Origin: Microbacterium maritypicum
Lineage (GTDB): Bacteria > Actinomycetota > Actinomycetes > Actinomycetales > Microbacteriaceae
DNA: 64,000 nucleotides
Direction: 5' to 3'
Assembly (NCBI RefSeq): GCF_008868125.1
Contig: NZ_WAAQ01000002.1
Span: 248,001 to 312,000 of the forward strand
Below the pieces are notes generated by a model. The model saw nothing but the letters and a program-made list of their open reading frames with translations. It was not told the DNA's origin and ran no database searches. The position numbers and the translations under genes were made by a program. Shown here one piece after another: positions 16,796-26,001 of this stretch (positions are counted from its first letter, which is position 1; each line of letters opens with the position of its first letter).

Positions 16796-17533
16796 ATGAT
16801 GACCATCGCACCTCCGATCGATGTGCTCGTCGCGGAAGACGAGAGACCCGCCCTGGACGAGCTGGTCCACCTGCTGCGCACCGACCCCCGCGTCGGTGAG
16901 ATCCTCACGGCATCGTCGGGGGCGGAGGCACTGCGGGTGCTGTCCGAGCGGGCGGTGCGGATCGCGTTCCTCGACATCCACATGCCGGGGTTGAACGGGA
17001 TGGAGCTCGCGCGTGCTCTGATGACCCTCGCCGAACCGCCGTCCGTCGTGTTCGTGACCGCCGACGAGGCCAGGGCGGTGGAGGCGTTCGAGCTGCGGGC
17101 TGCCGACTATCTGCTCAAGCCCGTGCGCCTCGAGCGGTTGCGTCAGGCGGTCGACCGGGTCGTCGAGCTCGGCGACACCGCGGGCCTCGGCGACGACGAG
17201 GTGCTGCCGGTCACGGTCGGATCCGTCGTGCGGTTCGTGCGCCGCAGCGAGGTGCGCTGGGTGCAGGCGCAGGGAGACTACTCCCGGCTGCACACCGGCG
17301 ACGGCACAGGGCATCTGGTGCGCATCCCGATCTCGGAGCTGGAGGCTCGGTGGGCGGCGGCCGGATTCCTGCGCATCCATCGCTCCTCGCTCGTGCGCAC
17401 GGTCGCCGTGACCGAGGCGCGTCTGTCCGGGGCGGAGCCCGCCGTGTCGATCGGCGCGGTCTCGCTGCCGGTCAGTCGGCGTCTGGTGCCGGCGGTGCGC
17501 GATGCCCTGCTGCGTGGAGAGGGCGCCGGATGA
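16796..17533 (+). CDS. LytTR-family response regulator
   Basis: 245-residue regulator. The receiver domain (1-120) has the acidic pocket EDE near residue 14, the phospho-acceptor Asp60 in FLDIHMPG and the conserved Lys in LLKPVRL. The C-terminal LytTR DNA-binding domain (about 140-245) contains VRWVQAQGDYSRLHT and FLRIHRSSLV. LytTR domains bind tandem imperfect repeats upstream of targets; I could not identify such repeats confidently upstream of cstA. Two ATG codons (16796 and 16799) are possible starts. The stop overlaps the next ATG by 4 bases. Cognate partner of the preceding kinase. Confidence 0.9.
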   Translation: MMTIAPPIDVLVAEDERPALDELVHLLRTDPRVGEILTASSGAEALRVLSERAVRIAFLDIHMPGLNGMELARALMTLAEPPSVVFVTADEARAVEAFELRAADYLLKPVRLERLRQAVDRVVELGDTAGLGDDEVLPVTVGSVVRFVRRSEVRWVQAQGDYSRLHTGDGTGHLVRIPISELEARWAAAGFLRIHRSSLVRTVAVTEARLSGAEPAVSIGAVSLPVSRRLVPAVRDALLRGEGAG

Positions 17534-17904
17534 CCGAGAAGCCGAAGCGCGTGCGCGTCACGGCCGACCTGCCCGATCGGCGACCAGCGACCTTCACCCG
17601 CGGCATCGCCCTGCCCGGCTCACCCGTGGACGAGGCGGATGCCGTGTACGCCCGGGCCCTGATGCGCAGCCAGCTCCGACTCGCGCTCGGCACGGTCGCC
17701 GGGTTCGTGGTCGTCGTGATCGCGCTCACCCTGACGATCGCCCTCATCCCCGAGATCGGACAGGTCCTGGTCTGGGGCCTGCCCTTGTCGTGGTTGCTGC
17801 AGGCGTACGCGTTCTATCCGATCATCGTCGTCTTCGCGGTGCTCTACGTGCGCACCGCCGCGCGCAACGAGCGTCGGTACCGGGCGCTCCGGGACCGCGA
17901 ATGA
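17530..17904 (+). CDS. Small two-helix membrane protein paired with the symporter (DUF485-like)
   Basis: 124-residue protein: a 55-residue basic cytoplasmic N-terminus, then two membrane helices (about 57-77 and 85-108) and a basic tail. Size and placement directly before a sodium:solute symporter match DUF485/DUF4212 accessory proteins such as YjcH before ActP. The sequence match to those families is only partial, so the family label rests mainly on context. It overlaps the response regulator gene by 4 bases upstream and the symporter gene by 4 bases downstream, so all three are translationally coupled. Confidence 0.75.
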   Translation: MTEKPKRVRVTADLPDRRPATFTRGIALPGSPVDEADAVYARALMRSQLRLALGTVAGFVVVVIALTLTIALIPEIGQVLVWGLPLSWLLQAYAFYPIIVVFAVLYVRTAARNERRYRALRDRE

Positions 17905-19358
17905 ACGTGGTGCTCGATCTCATCGGCGTCGCGCTCGTCATCGTCGCGACGCTGCTCATCGGGGTCTACGGACTGCGCATCTCCCGCACCACGGGAGACT
18001 TCTTCGTGGCGTCGCGCACCGTGCGACCCGTGTGGAACGCGTCGGCGATCAGTGGCGAGTACCTCTCGGCCGGTACGTTCCTCGGGCTGTCAGGCCTCGT
18101 ATTGCTCGACGGCGCCCGCGGGTTCTGGTTCCCGATCGGATACGCGGCCGGCTACCTCCTGGTCCTCGCGTTCGTGGCGGCCCCGCTCCGACGCAGCGGC
18201 GCCTACACGATCCCCGACTTCATCGAGGCGCGCCTGGAGTCGACGTCGGCCCGACGTGTCACGAGCATCGCGGTGCTGGTGATCGGCTGGCTGTACATCG
18301 TGCCGCAGCTGCACGGTGCCGGCCTTACCCTGCTCGTCGTGGCCGGCCTGCCGGAATGGGTGGGAGCCGTCACCGTGGCGGTGCTCGTGGCTGCAGCGGT
18401 GGCCGCGGGCGGCATGCGCGCGATCACGTATGTGCAGGCGTTCCAGTACTGGCTCAAGCTCACCGCTCTCCTCGTGCCGGTCGTGTTCATCGCCTTCGCG
18501 CTCAGCGGCGGTCCGCACGACTTCGACCCCGCGCTGGTCTTCCCGGTCGAGGCCGGCCCCTCGGGGTTCGACGCCTACGAGACGGCCTCGCTGCTGCTTG
18601 CGCTGCTGCTGGGAACCATGGGTCTTCCCCATGTGCTGGTGCGCTTCTACACGAGTCCGACCGGGGTCTCGGCGCGACGCACAACGGTGATCGTGATCGG
18701 CATGGTCAGTGCGTTCTATGCGGTCTCGAGCACGATGGGCCTGCTGGCGCGCATCGCCGCTCCCGACCTCGCAGTGCCGGGCATCGCCGACACCGTGGTG
18801 CTGCTGCTGCCGTCCCGCGTCTTCCCCGGGGCGTTCGGCGAGCTGCTCACGGCATTGATCGTTGCCGGGGCGTTCGCGGCCTTCCTGGCGACATCTGCCG
18901 GCCTCGTGGTGTCGCTCGCCGGAGTGATCAGCCAGGACGTGTTCTCAGGATCGGTGCGCTCGTTCCGACTCTCGGCCGTGCTCTGTGCGCTGGTGCCGCT
19001 CGCCGTGGCGCTGCTCACGGCCCCGGCCGGTCTCGGATCGAGTGTCGGTGTGGTGTTCGTCGTGGCGGCGTCGACGTTGTCACCGGTCGTGCTGTTGGGA
19101 GTCTGGTGGCGAGGACTCACCGCTCGTGGGGCGGTCGCCGGGATGCTGTCCGGCGGTCTCGCCGCCGGCCTCGCGCTGCTCGTGCATGCCCTGATCGACG
19201 GCGTCGGGGCGGCGGCGCCGTACCTCGCCCAGCCCGCCGCCTGGACCATTCCCCTCGCGACGACGGTGACCGTCGTGGTCTCGATCCTCGACCCGCGGGG
19301 CCCGTCGCCGCGCACGGAACGCTTCCTCGCGCGGGTGCATACGCCAGAGCGCGGCTGA
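17901..19358 (+). CDS. Sodium:solute symporter family carrier (ActP/MctC-like)
   Basis: 485-residue carrier of the SSS family with about 13 membrane helices. Characteristic segments are SRTVRPVWNASAISGEYLSAGTFLG near the N-terminus, GFWFPIGYAAGYLLV, and GTMGLPHVLVRFYTSPTG in the middle. The last resembles the ActP/MctC group that imports acetate, propionate or pyruvate. It closes the six-gene run that begins with cstA, and its ATG overlaps the small membrane protein gene. A monocarboxylate substrate is inferred from subfamily and from the adjacent BtsSR-like regulators. The stop codon almost touches the convergent gene that ends at 19360. Confidence 0.87.
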   Translation: MNVVLDLIGVALVIVATLLIGVYGLRISRTTGDFFVASRTVRPVWNASAISGEYLSAGTFLGLSGLVLLDGARGFWFPIGYAAGYLLVLAFVAAPLRRSGAYTIPDFIEARLESTSARRVTSIAVLVIGWLYIVPQLHGAGLTLLVVAGLPEWVGAVTVAVLVAAAVAAGGMRAITYVQAFQYWLKLTALLVPVVFIAFALSGGPHDFDPALVFPVEAGPSGFDAYETASLLLALLLGTMGLPHVLVRFYTSPTGVSARRTTVIVIGMVSAFYAVSSTMGLLARIAAPDLAVPGIADTVVLLLPSRVFPGAFGELLTALIVAGAFAAFLATSAGLVVSLAGVISQDVFSGSVRSFRLSAVLCALVPLAVALLTAPAGLGSSVGVVFVVAASTLSPVVLLGVWWRGLTARGAVAGMLSGGLAAGLALLVHALIDGVGAAAPYLAQPAAWTIPLATTVTVVVSILDPRGPSPRTERFLARVHTPERG

Positions 19359-19359
19359 G

Positions 19360-20484
19360 TCAGACCGGCTCCGCGCGCAGCGTCCAGGCCGGCCACCAGC
19401 CATCGGGGAGACGGCCGAGAACGTCGGCGGCCTCGTCGAGACGCTTCGCGGGGATCGCCGGGTCGGGCTGGCCGCCACTGGATCGTCCGCTGCCGTCGGG
19501 GGTGTGGATCCGGGTGTGCAGCCAGCGCCGCTGTCCGACGGGGAAGACCTCCCTCAACCCTCCGGCCGCGATCGCGAGAAGGGTCTGCTCCAGGTGGTCG
19601 GCCACGCTCTCGGCGGTCTCGTCGCAGGCGTCGCAGGTGCATACGGGCGCACGGTCCCGGAACAAGGCCCCGGCTTCGATGTCGACGGACTCGGCCGACA
19701 CCGTGAGGGTGATCGTCGCGCCCGTCGTGGGGCGCAGGCACATCACGCGGGCCCCCGATTCGGAGACCCGTCGGTCGACGTCGACGACGTACCAGGTCGC
19801 CAGGTGCTCGACCAGCGCGTCGACGACGGACAGCACGGGGGCGAAGCGCTCAGGATGGGAGACCCGCGAGTAGGCGTCGTCCGGCGGAGAGCCACCGGCC
19901 CAGCGGGACCCGTAGTCGATGACCCGGCCGTCGTCGTCGAAGAACTCCGGGATCGCGAGGGGCGGACGTGCGAACGCCATAGGGGCGACCACGAGGTCGA
20001 CGTCGACCTCGTGGTGCGCGAGGGCACTCGACTCCAGGTCGTCGCGGTCGGCCTGGGGCCAGGAGGCGAGCATCTCTCGAAACGCCTCGCGCTGCTCCGG
20101 GTGCTCCACGATCGCCCGCAGCACGCCCGCGACCGGAATCGACATGGCCGAGGTACCGACCTCAGGCTCGCTCGTCATCCGCCACCTCGCCGCGGGATGC
20201 GCCACGGCTATCGCGTTCCCCAGGAACCGCGAGGCTGCCTCCGTCATCTCGGGAGCATCGAGGAGCTCGGCGTGCGCAGCGATGAAGTCCCACAGTGCGA
20301 AGAGGTCGGTCGCGAGGACGGCGGGGTCTGCATCGGAATCGCGTGCGAAGGCCGCGAAGGGCTTGAAGCCCTCCACGAATCGCGCGGGCGCGACCGACTC
20401 GACGCTCGGCCAGATCAACGTGGCGGATGCTGTGGCGCCCGGCATCGGCGCCAGAGTGCCGGGGAAGAGGTCCGACGTCGTCAT
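19360..20484 (-). CDS. DUF6226-like protein of unknown function
   Basis: 374-residue, apparently cytoplasmic protein with no signal peptide or membrane segment. The N-terminal half is acidic and helical. The C-terminal half contains DAYSRVSHPERFAPVLSVVDALVEHL and RVMCLRPTTGATITLTVS, which I recognise as DUF6226-like, found in actinobacteria and of unknown function. A Cys cluster (CTCDAC) lies in the last third, and a conserved-looking WLHTRI follows. The start ATG at 20484 is 5 bases downstream of the pirin gene stop, so it probably closes a GNAT-pirin-DUF6226 operon. No function can be assigned. Confidence 0.7.
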   Translation of the reverse strand: MTTSDLFPGTLAPMPGATASATLIWPSVESVAPARFVEGFKPFAAFARDSDADPAVLATDLFALWDFIAAHAELLDAPEMTEAASRFLGNAIAVAHPAARWRMTSEPEVGTSAMSIPVAGVLRAIVEHPEQREAFREMLASWPQADRDDLESSALAHHEVDVDLVVAPMAFARPPLAIPEFFDDDGRVIDYGSRWAGGSPPDDAYSRVSHPERFAPVLSVVDALVEHLATWYVVDVDRRVSESGARVMCLRPTTGATITLTVSAESVDIEAGALFRDRAPVCTCDACDETAESVADHLEQTLLAIAAGGLREVFPVGQRRWLHTRIHTPDGSGRSSGGQPDPAIPAKRLDEAADVLGRLPDGWWPAWTLRAEPV

Positions 20485-20489
20485 CAGGA

Positions 20490-21425
20490 TCAGATCCGGC
20501 GTCCGCGGGGCATCAACTGCACGTCGGGCAGCGGCGGAGCGGGGATTCGAATGTCGTGACCGCCGACGATGCCGAACCGTGCCGGCTCAGCAGCGGCCGA
20601 CGACTCCGCCTCCCACGCGTCGCGCGCTGCGACGATCTCCTCGTGCGTGCGGCCGGCGAAGTTCCACCACATCACGATCTCGTCCTCGAACGGCTCGCCG
20701 CCGAGCAGGAACAGCAGCGCGCCCTCGTCGCTCGACACCTCCACCTCGTCGCGCGAGTCGCCGAGATACAGCAGGCCGTTGCGCTCGAGCGGATGCTCTG
20801 CCACCACGGCATCGCCCTCGACCAGCATCAGCGCGTGCTCCCAGCCCGAACGCAGCGGCAGGTGCACCCGCGAGCCGGAGGAGAGCACGATCTCGGCGCC
20901 CACGATCGGGGTGTGCACGGTGGCGGGGGAACGCACCCCGGCGAACTCGCCGAGCACGACGGTGGCCTCGGCATCCGCGCCCTCGTCGGCCGGGATCGCG
21001 AGCGCGGGCAGTGCGGTGTGCCGTTCGAACCCGGGGGCACCGTGGCGCGCGGAATCCGGGAGCACCACCCAGAACTGCAGCGCATCGAGGGGGACGGGCC
21101 CGTCGCCGATCGAGTACTCCGAGTGCGAGATCCCGTTCCCCGCGGTCATCAGGTTCAGCTGCCCACGGCGCAGGTCGGCGTCGCTGCCGAGCGAGTCGCG
21201 GTGGCGGATCTCTCCGACCAGCGGCCAGGTCACCGTCTGCAGTCCGATGTGCGGATGCGGTTCGACCCGCATCTTGGTGTCGGCGGGACCGAACCGGTCG
21301 AGGAAGCACCAGGCGCCGATCGTCGGCAGGTTGCGGTGCGGCAGTGCGCGCAGCACGTTCATGCCGCGTACCCCGCCGAGCGGCACTTCGCGGGGTTCGA
21401 GGATAAGGCGGCGCTGCCCGATCAT
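20490..21425 (-). CDS. Pirin family protein
   Basis: 311-residue two-cupin protein. The N-terminal cupin carries the metal-binding HPHIGLQTVTW motif (about 58-68) and HRDSLGSDADLRRGQLNLMTAGNGISHSEYS, both diagnostic of pirins. The C-terminal cupin ends in EEIVAARDAWE and is less conserved. Bacterial pirins are iron- or other-metal proteins, some with quercetin-dioxygenase activity and others acting as regulators; the sequence does not separate these. The start overlaps the GNAT gene stop by 4 bases (ATGA), so translation is coupled. Confidence 0.9.
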   Translation of the reverse strand: MIGQRRLILEPREVPLGGVRGMNVLRALPHRNLPTIGAWCFLDRFGPADTKMRVEPHPHIGLQTVTWPLVGEIRHRDSLGSDADLRRGQLNLMTAGNGISHSEYSIGDGPVPLDALQFWVVLPDSARHGAPGFERHTALPALAIPADEGADAEATVVLGEFAGVRSPATVHTPIVGAEIVLSSGSRVHLPLRSGWEHALMLVEGDAVVAEHPLERNGLLYLGDSRDEVEVSSDEGALLFLLGGEPFEDEIVMWWNFAGRTHEEIVAARDAWEAESSAAAEPARFGIVGGHDIRIPAPPLPDVQLMPRGRRI

Positions 21426-21766
21426 TCCGCTCGGCCCGTCGGGTCCTCACCTGCGGATCCGGCGGGGGCGGACGGGGGCTTCGGCCAGCGGATCTCCGCG
21501 CCCGGCACCTCGTGGGTCTCGAGGTACTTCGCGATGTACGGGCACAGCGGCACGATCGCATCACCACGCTCCGCCGCATCCGCCAGAGCGGCCGATGCGA
21601 GCTTCCCCGCCAGTCCCTGTCCCTGGAATGCCGGGTCGATCTCGGTGTGGGTGAAGCGGATGGATCCGGGGCGCAGATCGAACGCCGCGAAGCCCGCGAG
21701 CACGTCGTCGGAGCGGAGCTCGTAGCGCGATTCTTCGTCGTTGCGGGTCACGGTGATCTCGGTCAT
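21422..21766 (-). CDS. Small GNAT-family N-acetyltransferase (YjdJ/COG2388 type)
   Basis: 114-residue minimal GNAT. It carries IRFTHTEIDPAFQGQGLAGKLASAAL, with the acetyl-CoA pyrophosphate-binding Q/RxxGxG/A pattern as QGQGLA, and the terminal CPYIAKYLETH block typical of COG2388 proteins. The start ATG at 21766 is supported by AAGGAG 7 bases upstream; a longer open frame lacks such a site. It is the first gene of a coupled operon with pirin. The acceptor substrate is unknown. Confidence 0.88.
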   Translation of the reverse strand: MTEITVTRNDEESRYELRSDDVLAGFAAFDLRPGSIRFTHTEIDPAFQGQGLAGKLASAALADAAERGDAIVPLCPYIAKYLETHEVPGAEIRWPKPPSAPAGSAGEDPTGRAE

Positions 21767-21839
21767 CGGGTGCTCCTTCGAACGGGGTGCCTCCAACCTA
21801 CGCCCGCCGGAAGCGCCTTGGTCGCTCCCGGGTGACGAG

Positions 21840-23282
21840 TCAGTGCGCCGTCTCCTCGACTGCTGCGGCGTGTGCGTCGTCGCGGCTCTTCTTCGGGAAG
21901 AGGAAGGTCAGGGCGAGGAAGGCGATCAGCATCAACGCGGGCACGATGAGCGTCTGCTGGTAGGCCTGCGAAGGGGTGCCGGATGCTGCGGCATCGAAGA
22001 AGACCGACGCGAAGATCGCCACACCGACCGCGCTCGCGATCGCCTGCACCGCGGTGAGGACGCCGGAGGCGGAACCGATCTCCTCATCTTTCACCGCCGC
22101 GAGGATCGTGCTGAACAGAGCCGCGATGATCGCGCCGCCGCCGACGCCGAAGAGGGCGATGCCGGGGGCGATGGTCCAGATGCTGAAGTCGCCCGGCTGC
22201 TGCAGCTCGAACCACAGCAGCCCCGCGCCCAGCAGCTGGGTGACGGCTCCCAGCTGCAGCACGGACCGCCCGATCTTCTCGGCCAGCCAGGCGCCGCTGA
22301 TCGCGCCTCCGACCGCGGAGCCGATCGCGAGCGGCAGGTTGCTCAACCCCGCCTCGCCCGCACTGAAGCCGTTGCCGAGCTGCAGGAACAGCGTCAGCAC
22401 GAGCTGCGTGCCCGTCAGGCTGCTGAAGAAGAGGGCGATGCCCACGAGTCCGAAGGTGTACGCGCGACGGGTGAACATGGTCGCCGTGACGAGGGGCACG
22501 CCCCCACGGGCGAGCAGCTGCCGCTGCTGCCAGCCGAACATCACGAACCCGCCCAGCCCTGCGGCCACGCATGCCCAGGCCCACAGCGGCCACTCCAGCT
22601 CGGGGCCGAAGGTCAGGCCGAGGACGAGGATGCCGGAGGAGGCGACGATGACGGTGGCGCCGAGGAGGTCGATGCGGACGGCTCGATCGCCGGATCGTCG
22701 CGGCAGGATGCGCCATGCGACGGCCAGGGCGATGATTCCGATCGGGATGTTCACGAGGAAGACCGAGCGCCATCCGAGACCGAGGATGTCGGCCTCGATG
22801 AGTCCGCCGCCGATGATCGGGCCCAGGATGCCGCCCAGGCCGAGTGCCGGGCCGAAGATGCCGAAGGCGACCGCGAGTTCGGCACCCGAGAGGTTCTCGC
22901 GCAGCAGTCCGAGGCCCTGGGGGAGCAGCAGTGCGCCGGCGGCGCCCTGGATCAGGCGGAACGCGATCAGCAGTTCGGCGGTCGGGGCGAGGGAGCACAG
23001 CAGGGAGGCGATCGTGAAGGCAGTGAGCCCGAGGAGGAACATCCGTCGACGTCCGAAGCGATCGCCCAGACGGCCGCCGAGGATCAACCCGGCTCCCAGC
23101 GCGAGCGCGTAGCCGCCGATCACCCACTGCAGGCCCAGGGCGTTCGTTCCCAGCGATGCCTCCAGGGACGGGCCGGCGACGTTGACGATCGTCGCATCGA
23201 GCATGTCCATGACCTCGGCAGCCAGCATCACCCCCAGAATCGCCCAACGCCAGCGGTATGGGGCCTCGGTCACGTCGCTCAT
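21840..23282 (-). CDS. DHA2-family MFS drug/proton antiporter (EmrB/QacA-like)
   Basis: 480-residue, 14-helix efflux carrier. The N-terminal half has MDMLDATIVNVAGPSLE (DHA2 motif D1), GGRLGDRFGRRRMF (motif A) and LIQGAAGALLLPQGL. The antiporter motif C region is GPALGLGGILGPIIGG in helix 5. It is divergent from a MarR regulator 59 bases away and probably repressed by it through the palindrome at 23296-23310. Likely exports hydrophobic drugs or related compounds by proton antiport; the specific substrate is not visible. Confidence 0.92.
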   Translation of the reverse strand: MSDVTEAPYRWRWAILGVMLAAEVMDMLDATIVNVAGPSLEASLGTNALGLQWVIGGYALALGAGLILGGRLGDRFGRRRMFLLGLTAFTIASLLCSLAPTAELLIAFRLIQGAAGALLLPQGLGLLRENLSGAELAVAFGIFGPALGLGGILGPIIGGGLIEADILGLGWRSVFLVNIPIGIIALAVAWRILPRRSGDRAVRIDLLGATVIVASSGILVLGLTFGPELEWPLWAWACVAAGLGGFVMFGWQQRQLLARGGVPLVTATMFTRRAYTFGLVGIALFFSSLTGTQLVLTLFLQLGNGFSAGEAGLSNLPLAIGSAVGGAISGAWLAEKIGRSVLQLGAVTQLLGAGLLWFELQQPGDFSIWTIAPGIALFGVGGGAIIAALFSTILAAVKDEEIGSASGVLTAVQAIASAVGVAIFASVFFDAAASGTPSQAYQQTLIVPALMLIAFLALTFLFPKKSRDDAHAAAVEETAH

Positions 23283-23295
23283 GTCATCTCAATTC

Positions 23296-23310
23296 TTGAT
23301 TATCAATCAA
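23296..23310 (+). promoter_or_regulatory. Candidate MarR operator and promoter between the MFS and MarR genes
   Basis: TTGATTATCAATCAA is a palindromic site in the divergent gap. On the plus strand TTGATT (23296-23301) can act as -35 with TATGGA (23319-23324) as -10 and a 17-base spacer, so the operator would cover the marR promoter. Autoregulation plus control of the efflux gene is the usual arrangement for this pair. Confidence 0.6.
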
Positions 23311-23341
23311 ATTAGCAATATGGAGTATTACCATTGCGGGC

Positions 23342-23851
23342 ATGGATGTCAAACGAGCCGAGCGGGTGTCGAAAGCCGCTTCGGGGTACGACCCGTCGCG
23401 TCGGCACGACGCCGGCGAGATCGATGACGGCGACATCCGGTCCCGTGTGCAGCAGCTCACGATGCGACAGCGGCGTTTCGAACGGTCGGTCGCGAAGCAG
23501 CTCGAACTCGATGCCCCGGGTCTCGAGGTGCTCGACCATCTGATCTCGCGCGGACCCGCGACGCCCACCGAGCTGGCGCATCGCATCGAGATCTCGACCG
23601 CGGCCATGACCCTCGTCCTCAACCGTCTCGAAGACCGCGGTCATGTGCGCCGAGATCGTCACCCTTCCGACGGGCGCAAACTCATCGTGACCGCCTCCGA
23701 AGATGCCGCTGCCGATGCTGAGCGCCTCGTGGCGCCGCTGATCGACGAGGTCGAGGCGCAGATCGCGGCCATGAGCGCCCAGGAACGGGCGACGGTCGCG
23801 ACCTTCCTCGATGGCCTCATCGGCGCCTACGATCGGTCGACCCTGAGCTGA
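23342..23851 (+). CDS. MarR-family transcriptional regulator
   Basis: 169-residue winged-helix repressor. A 40-residue hydrophilic N-terminal extension precedes the MarR core. The recognition region is GPATPTELAHRIEISTAAMTLVLNRLEDRGHVRRDRHPSDGRK, with the wing Asp-Arg-Arg element near residue 105. The C-terminal helices form the dimer interface. The ribosome site is weak and the predicted mRNA leader is about 11 bases. Its divergent neighbour is a DHA2 efflux pump, so it most likely represses that pump and itself until a ligand binds. Confidence 0.9.
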   Translation: MDVKRAERVSKAASGYDPSRRHDAGEIDDGDIRSRVQQLTMRQRRFERSVAKQLELDAPGLEVLDHLISRGPATPTELAHRIEISTAAMTLVLNRLEDRGHVRRDRHPSDGRKLIVTASEDAAADAERLVAPLIDEVEAQIAAMSAQERATVATFLDGLIGAYDRSTLS

Positions 23852-23913
23852 TCGCGCCCCTCGCCTGTGGAGGACGCGCCGCCCGCGTCGGCGGGGGTGG
23901 TTACGCTGGAGGG

Positions 23914-25962
23914 ATGCCGCAGACTCCCCGTGACCCGTACGCGGATCTGCCGTACGCCGACGAGCCCTACGACGACGGGTGGGAGTCGTCCGTCCCGCCG
24001 GAGCCGATGGATTGGGAGCCGCAGGGCGCGGGCTTCGAGCCCCCGCTCGACTGGGGGCAGGGGCCGGTCACCCCGGTGGCTCCGCGGTCCGCCACGGCCG
24101 CGCCGTCGGCTGTGCGCACCGCCGCCCCGAGCCGCTATCCGACCGCGCGCGAGGCGCTGCACACGGTCTTCGGGTACGACGAGTTCCGTGGCGATCAGGC
24201 CGACATCGTCGAGCAGGTCATCGCGGGCGGCGACGCCGTCGTGCTGATGCCGACCGGTGGCGGAAAGAGCATCACGTACCAGGTGCCGGCTCTCGTGCGC
24301 GAGGGCACCGGGCTCGTGATCAGCCCGTTGATCGCGCTCATGCACGACCAGGTCGATGCGCTGCGGGCCAACGGCGTCAACGCCGCCTATCTCAACTCCA
24401 CGCAGGCCATCGATGAGCGTCGCGAGGTCGAGAGGGCGTACATCGCCGGCGAGCTCGACCTCATCTACGTCGCACCGGAGCGTCTTTCCAGCGCGCAGAC
24501 CACTGCTCTTCTTCAGCGCGGAACGCTCAGCGTGATCGCGATCGACGAGGCGCACTGCGTGTCGCAGTGGGGTCACGACTTCCGCCCCGACTACCTCGCC
24601 CTGGGTGACCTGGGTGAGCGGTTCCCCGGTGTGCCGCGCATGGCTCTCACGGCCACGGCGACCGCGGCGACGCACAAGGAGATCACCGAGCGCCTGCAGC
24701 TCGGCGCCGCGAAGCACTTCGTCGCGAGCTTCGACCGCCCGAACATCCAGTATCGGATCGTGCCCAAGGTCGACCCGCGCAAGCAGCTGGTCGCGTTCAT
24801 CAGATCCCAGACGCCGGCGAGCGACGACGGTGCGCAGCCCGCGGGCATCGTGTACGCGCTCAGCCGCAAGTCGGTCGAGCAGACGGCGACCTACCTCGCC
24901 GCCCAGGGGCTCGATGCGCTGCCGTACCACGCGGGTCTGCCCGCCGAGGTGCGGGCGGCGAACCAGGCGCGCTTCCTTCGCGAAGACGGCGTGGTCATGG
25001 TCGCCACGATCGCTTTCGGCATGGGCATCGACAAGCCCGACGTGCGCTTCGTCGCGCACATCGACCTGCCGAAGTCGGTCGAGGGTTACTACCAGGAGAC
25101 CGGTCGCGCTGGTCGCGACGGCGAGCCCTCTGTGGCCTGGATGGCGTACGGCCTCGGCGACGTCGTGCAGCAGCGCAGGCTCATCGACCAGAGCCCCGGC
25201 GACCGCACGTTCAAGATGCGGATGGGTCAGCACCTCGACGCCATGCTCGCCCTGTGCGAGACCGTGGAGTGCCGACGCCAGAACCTTCTCGGCTATTTCG
25301 GTCAGGAGTCGCAGCCGTGCGGCAACTGCGACACGTGCCTGGAAGACACCGAGACGTTCGACGGCCTCGTCCCCGCGCAGAAGCTGCTCTCGACGATCGT
25401 GCGGCTCAAGCGCGAGCGCAATCAGGCGTTCGGCGCCGGGCATCTGATCGACATCCTCCGCGGGGCCTCGACCGAGCGCATCCGGCAGCAGGGCCACGAC
25501 AAGCTCGCGACCTACGGCATCGGCAACGACCTCTCCGACCAGGACTGGCGAAGTGTCGTGCGGCAGCTCCTCGCTCGCGGCATCGTGGTCGCGCAGGGAG
25601 ACTACGGCACTCTCGCGCCCGGAGAGCAGGCGGCCGGTGTGCTCCGAGGGGAGACCGCCGTGCCGTTGCGCAAGGACACGATCGGGCGCCCCACCTCCTC
25701 CGGCCGCGCTCGCAAGGCCAGCGCCGCCGACGCCTTGGACGCGGGGGATCGCGGACTCTTCGAAGCACTGCGCGCCTGGCGGGCCGAGACGGCGCGCGAG
25801 CAGGGCGTGCCCGCGTACATCGTCTTCGGCGATGCCACCCTCCGTGCGCTCGCCGAGCATCGTCCGGCCTCCCTCGCCGACCTCGACGGCATCACCGGCA
25901 TCGGGGCGAAGAAGCGCGAGGCCTACGGCGAGGGCGTGCTGGCGGTCATCGCCGCCGCCTGA
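23914..25962 (+). CDS. recQ: ATP-dependent DNA helicase RecQ
   Basis: 682-residue superfamily-2 helicase that unwinds DNA 3' to 5' in recombination and repair. An acidic, Pro-rich 70-residue N-terminal extension precedes the helicase core: motif I TGGGKS near 116, DEAH near 211, TATAT motif III, and motif VI QETGRAGRDGEPS near 390. The RecQ zinc element is present (CRRQNLLGYFGQESQPCGNCDTC, starting near 450), followed by the winged-helix region. The C-terminal HRDC domain (about 600-682) contains RAWRAETAREQGVPAYIVFGDATL. All key residues seem intact, so it should be active. GAGGG precedes the ATG. Convergent with the tandem TetR gene. Confidence 0.95.
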   Translation: MPQTPRDPYADLPYADEPYDDGWESSVPPEPMDWEPQGAGFEPPLDWGQGPVTPVAPRSATAAPSAVRTAAPSRYPTAREALHTVFGYDEFRGDQADIVEQVIAGGDAVVLMPTGGGKSITYQVPALVREGTGLVISPLIALMHDQVDALRANGVNAAYLNSTQAIDERREVERAYIAGELDLIYVAPERLSSAQTTALLQRGTLSVIAIDEAHCVSQWGHDFRPDYLALGDLGERFPGVPRMALTATATAATHKEITERLQLGAAKHFVASFDRPNIQYRIVPKVDPRKQLVAFIRSQTPASDDGAQPAGIVYALSRKSVEQTATYLAAQGLDALPYHAGLPAEVRAANQARFLREDGVVMVATIAFGMGIDKPDVRFVAHIDLPKSVEGYYQETGRAGRDGEPSVAWMAYGLGDVVQQRRLIDQSPGDRTFKMRMGQHLDAMLALCETVECRRQNLLGYFGQESQPCGNCDTCLEDTETFDGLVPAQKLLSTIVRLKRERNQAFGAGHLIDILRGASTERIRQQGHDKLATYGIGNDLSDQDWRSVVRQLLARGIVVAQGDYGTLAPGEQAAGVLRGETAVPLRKDTIGRPTSSGRARKASAADALDAGDRGLFEALRAWRAETAREQGVPAYIVFGDATLRALAEHRPASLADLDGITGIGAKKREAYGEGVLAVIAAA

Positions 25963-26001
25963 TCCGACGCGGAGTCAGCGCTTGATCCGAGGCCGCAGCA
26001 C

